Source of the DNA: Nostoc spongiaeforme FACHB-130
GTDB taxonomy: Bacteria; Cyanobacteriota; Cyanobacteriia; Cyanobacteriales; Nostocaceae
Reading direction: 5' to 3'
Length of the DNA stretch: 64,000 bases
Assembly: GCF_014698475.1 (NCBI RefSeq)
Contig: NZ_JACJTB010000021.1
Span: 1-64,000, forward strand
The notes beneath the pieces are model-generated. The model did no database searches, was not told the origin of the DNA, and was given only the letters and a program-made list of their open reading frames with translations. Shown here in pieces: positions 61,814 through 64,000 of the stretch. Each line of letters begins with the position of its first letter. Position 1 is the first letter of the stretch. The position numbers were made by a program, and so were the translations under genes.

Positions 61814-63196
61814 ATGGAAATCATGGGAAAAGCAGGACAAGCACTCAAGCAGGTTTTAGAGACTTACGACATCAGCCAAAGCCAACTGGCGACAGGTTTA
61901 GGTGTTGAACGTCCGATTGTCTTCCGTTGGTATCATGAAAAAATTGATCCTACGGCTGAAACTGTTGCAGAAATTGTCAAGGCGTTAAATAAGATTAATC
62001 AATCTGCTGCAAATGATTTTATTCAAGTATATTTAGGAGATTTAATTTTATTTAGAAATCCCATCATGAATCAGGAATTACCACTGTCAGATAAAGTTAA
62101 TGTTACAGTTTTATCCCAAATATTTAACAATATTACTAATTCATATAAATATCTTTACTTTTTATCAATATTAGATATTCTCAAAAGAAGAAACTTTGAT
62201 ACTTTATCACCTATTAGCTTTCGGGAAATAATTGTAGAAATGTTAGCTAATGCTTGGTATCCCCACAATTATTTTAAATTGTCTTTTGGGAAGCAAGACC
62301 AAATTGCTAATAAATTAGATGCTCTTGAGCTAGAAATTACAGAACCAATTTTAAAGTTTAGAGATACAGATAAAAAGCTTTTGCGGACAGCTATTAATAA
62401 CCAAAATCTCGATGATATTGTTATTTCGATTAATCGTTATGTGTCTTATCGTTTAATTCGTCCTTTCTTTGCTCAAGAAACAAAGGGATTAAAAGATTAT
62501 GATGTTAATCCCACTATTATTAATTTAGCCAACAATCAATTTGATACGAAAAAGCCTTTATATTCCTTTGATGCTGAAGACCAGAAAAATTGTAACGCCA
62601 TTATTTTACATCCTGATTGGATTCAGTATTTAGAGGAAAACTACACAATAATTAGGGGTTGGGCTTCCTGGGAATGGTTGAATTATATGCAGCAGAGAAA
62701 CCCCAGCACCCCTAATGTAGTTAATAAATTGTTTATGCCACAAGAGAGAGATTCTCTAGGTAATCAAACTAAATATTGGAAAACGATTTTAGAAGATCGA
62801 GAAATTGAATGTATTTACTCTAAAATTAAATTAAATAAAAATGAAATTTCTTTAGATCATTATTTGCCTTGGTCTTTTGTAGCTCATGATCAATTATGGA
62901 ATTTAATTCCGACTACAAAATCTGTTAATTCTTCTAAGTCTAATAATTTACCGTCAGAAGCATATTTCCGAGATTTTGTATCATTACAGCATTTAGGCTT
63001 AACTATTTATAAGCAAAATGTCTCTCAAACAAAATGGTTAAATGATATTGAATGTTTTGTGGCGGAGTTGAAAGTTGATCAACCAGATGATTTATTAAAT
63101 TTAGAAATTCTGATGAATGTTTATACAAAAACTATCCAACCTTTGATTTCTTTAGCTACTCTGCAAGGTTTTAGCCCTAATTGGGTTTATCTTTAA
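61814..63196 (+). CDS. XRE-HTH and HNH endonuclease fusion
   Basis: 460-aa protein. An N-terminal XRE/Cro-type helix-turn-helix (about residues 10-60: ISQSQLATGLGVERPIVFRWY) is followed by a 260-residue helical middle domain of unknown type and a C-terminal HNH nuclease: IECIYSKIKLNKNEISLDHYL, with Asp348-His349 and the later NLIPTTKSVNSSKSN (Asn residues of the HNH fold). The combination suggests a DNA-cutting enzyme that controls its own synthesis, with a palindromic operator upstream. ATG at 61814, other starts at 61808 (GTG) and 61823. Between the DUF4007/ATPase genes and a helicase gene. Confidence 0.85.
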   Translation: MEIMGKAGQALKQVLETYDISQSQLATGLGVERPIVFRWYHEKIDPTAETVAEIVKALNKINQSAANDFIQVYLGDLILFRNPIMNQELPLSDKVNVTVLSQIFNNITNSYKYLYFLSILDILKRRNFDTLSPISFREIIVEMLANAWYPHNYFKLSFGKQDQIANKLDALELEITEPILKFRDTDKKLLRTAINNQNLDDIVISINRYVSYRLIRPFFAQETKGLKDYDVNPTIINLANNQFDTKKPLYSFDAEDQKNCNAIILHPDWIQYLEENYTIIRGWASWEWLNYMQQRNPSTPNVVNKLFMPQERDSLGNQTKYWKTILEDREIECIYSKIKLNKNEISLDHYLPWSFVAHDQLWNLIPTTKSVNSSKSNNLPSEAYFRDFVSLQHLGLTIYKQNVSQTKWLNDIECFVAELKVDQPDDLLNLEILMNVYTKTIQPLISLATLQGFSPNWVYL

Positions 63197-63234
63197 AAAA
63201 GAATGAATCTAGACATTGCTGAATCAGAACATGA

Positions 63235-64000
63235 AATACTAAATTAGCTTTTATTGTTCTTTATAACTTTGCGCCTACCGCAAGCGGAACGCCTGGCGGC
63301 GAATGCGTGAGGCAAATTCATATTTTTAATCAGCAACGCTATGAACCCACATTAGTAATATGGTTAGCCTATAGTGAAGAACTTTGCGAACAAGCGGTTA
63401 CAGAATTTCAAAAAGCCTGGGATAGTTTAGGCGATCGCACCCTTTCAACTTACCGCTTCTGGGGCAACCATGAGATAGATTTAGCACAAGCGCAAGATGG
63501 CTTAGTAGTAGCAGGATTAGCCAAAGTCTACAACGCCGCTAAAAAGAGTATCCGCTTTATCAATCAAATGGGTGTGCGTTCTTCTTTAGTAATTATCGAC
63601 GAAGCCCATCAAGCAGTAGCCGAAACCTATAAACTCGTCTTAGATTCCCTCGTCGTCCCCTACGAAAAAACCGCCTTATTAGGACTAACCGCCACACCCG
63701 GACGCACTTGGGCGGATATTAACACCGATGCACAACTAGCTAAATTCTTCGCCCGCCAAAAAGTTACCTTAGAAATCGAGGGTTATGACAACCCGATTGA
63801 TTATCTCGTAGATCAACAATACCTAGCACAAGTTAACTATCGCTCATTATTTTACGAAACCGGCATTGAACTCACACCCCAAGACCTCAAGCGCATTCAT
63901 ACAGATTTAGATATTCCCCCCTATATTCTCAATCGGTTAGCCGCAGACGAACAACGCAACCTCCGCATCATCCTAGAACTAGAAGCCCTCGCCCCACATC
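63235..64000 (+). pseudogene. DEAD/DEAH-box helicase, 5'-damaged and cut by the window end
   Basis: A frame open from after a TGA (about 63231) to 64000 encodes VIWLAYSEELCEQAVTEFQ, motif II IIDEAHQ and motif III LTATPGR, then LAAVNYRSL-type segments, so it is a superfamily 2 helicase. The N-terminus is not normal: the Walker A region reads APTASGTPGGECVRQ rather than PT-SGKT, and no ATG lies upstream in frame; GTG at 63307 is the only start-like codon. The altered run (63276-63310) looks like a small GC-rich repeat inserted in the P-loop. Either a pseudogene or a helicase with an unusual N-terminus. The 3' end is outside the window. Confidence 0.65.

Overview
The window is chromosomal DNA from a cyanobacterium, most likely a filamentous heterocyst-former of the Nostoc/Anabaena/Calothrix type. 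Signs of this are the very frequent HIP1 octamer (GCGATCGC), many heptanucleotide tandem repeats (STRRs) between genes, NDH-1 genes (ndhA-ndhI-ndhG-ndhE), a DesC-like acyl-lipid desaturase, families largely found in cyanobacteria (DUF1822, DUF928, CHAT-CHASE2, Uma2) and several hybrid or stand-alone two-component proteins. I saw no rRNA, tRNA, CRISPR array or complete insertion sequence. Genus-level assignment is inference.

Layout. 0-12.3 kb: HlyD-type efflux adaptor, HD-domain phosphohydrolase, DppC-type ABC permease, hybrid histidine kinase, a small HicB-like protein, leuD/leuC (leucine synthesis), a Nudix hydrolase, and a divergent pair of an unusual TetR regulator and a fatty-acid desaturase that share two near-identical palindromic operators. 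12.3-16.8 kb: the TIGR02588/TIGR02587 membrane pair, a decayed 1-kb stretch (a MITE-like repeat and an ABC-permease remnant), a small response regulator, a DUF2294 protein and upp. 16.9-21.4 kb: DUF928, CHAT-CHASE2 (caspase-like protease fused to a membrane sensor) and DUF1822. 21.5-30.8 kb: three glycosyltransferases, a hypothetical/Uma2/lipoprotein/FHA group, an SDR protein that has lost its catalytic tyrosine, and ftsW. 31-34 kb: a sigma-70-like factor with a second DUF1822 protein, then a DUF4870 membrane protein. 34-39.7 kb: a sensor kinase, a TetR/Coq4 divergent pair with twin palindromic operators, remnants and a Gfo/Idh/MocA oxidoreductase.

39.8-45.1 kb is accessory. It holds an ABC-type ATPase overlapping a TOPRIM-like protein (an arrangement like the PARIS/OLD defence families), a retropepsin-like protease, a nucleoside phosphorylase, a MntA/HepT toxin-antitoxin pair and a macro-domain protein. 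45.4-48.6 kb is a large two-partner-secretion exoprotein. 48.8-55 kb is a housekeeping minus-strand block: gltA, ndhA-I-G-E, nadK (with a clear terminator) and sixA.

55.5-64 kb looks like a defence or modification island running off the right edge: a DUF4007 protein, a 1171-aa P-loop ATPase, two decayed antitoxin/PIN-toxin modules, an XRE-HTH/HNH nuclease with a palindromic operator, and a DEAD/DEAH helicase whose 5' end and Walker A motif look damaged. My best candidates for under-described biology are this island, the ATPase-TOPRIM pair, the CHAT-CHASE2/DUF1822/sigma network, and the TetR regulator fused to what looks like a dead tyrosine-recombinase fold.
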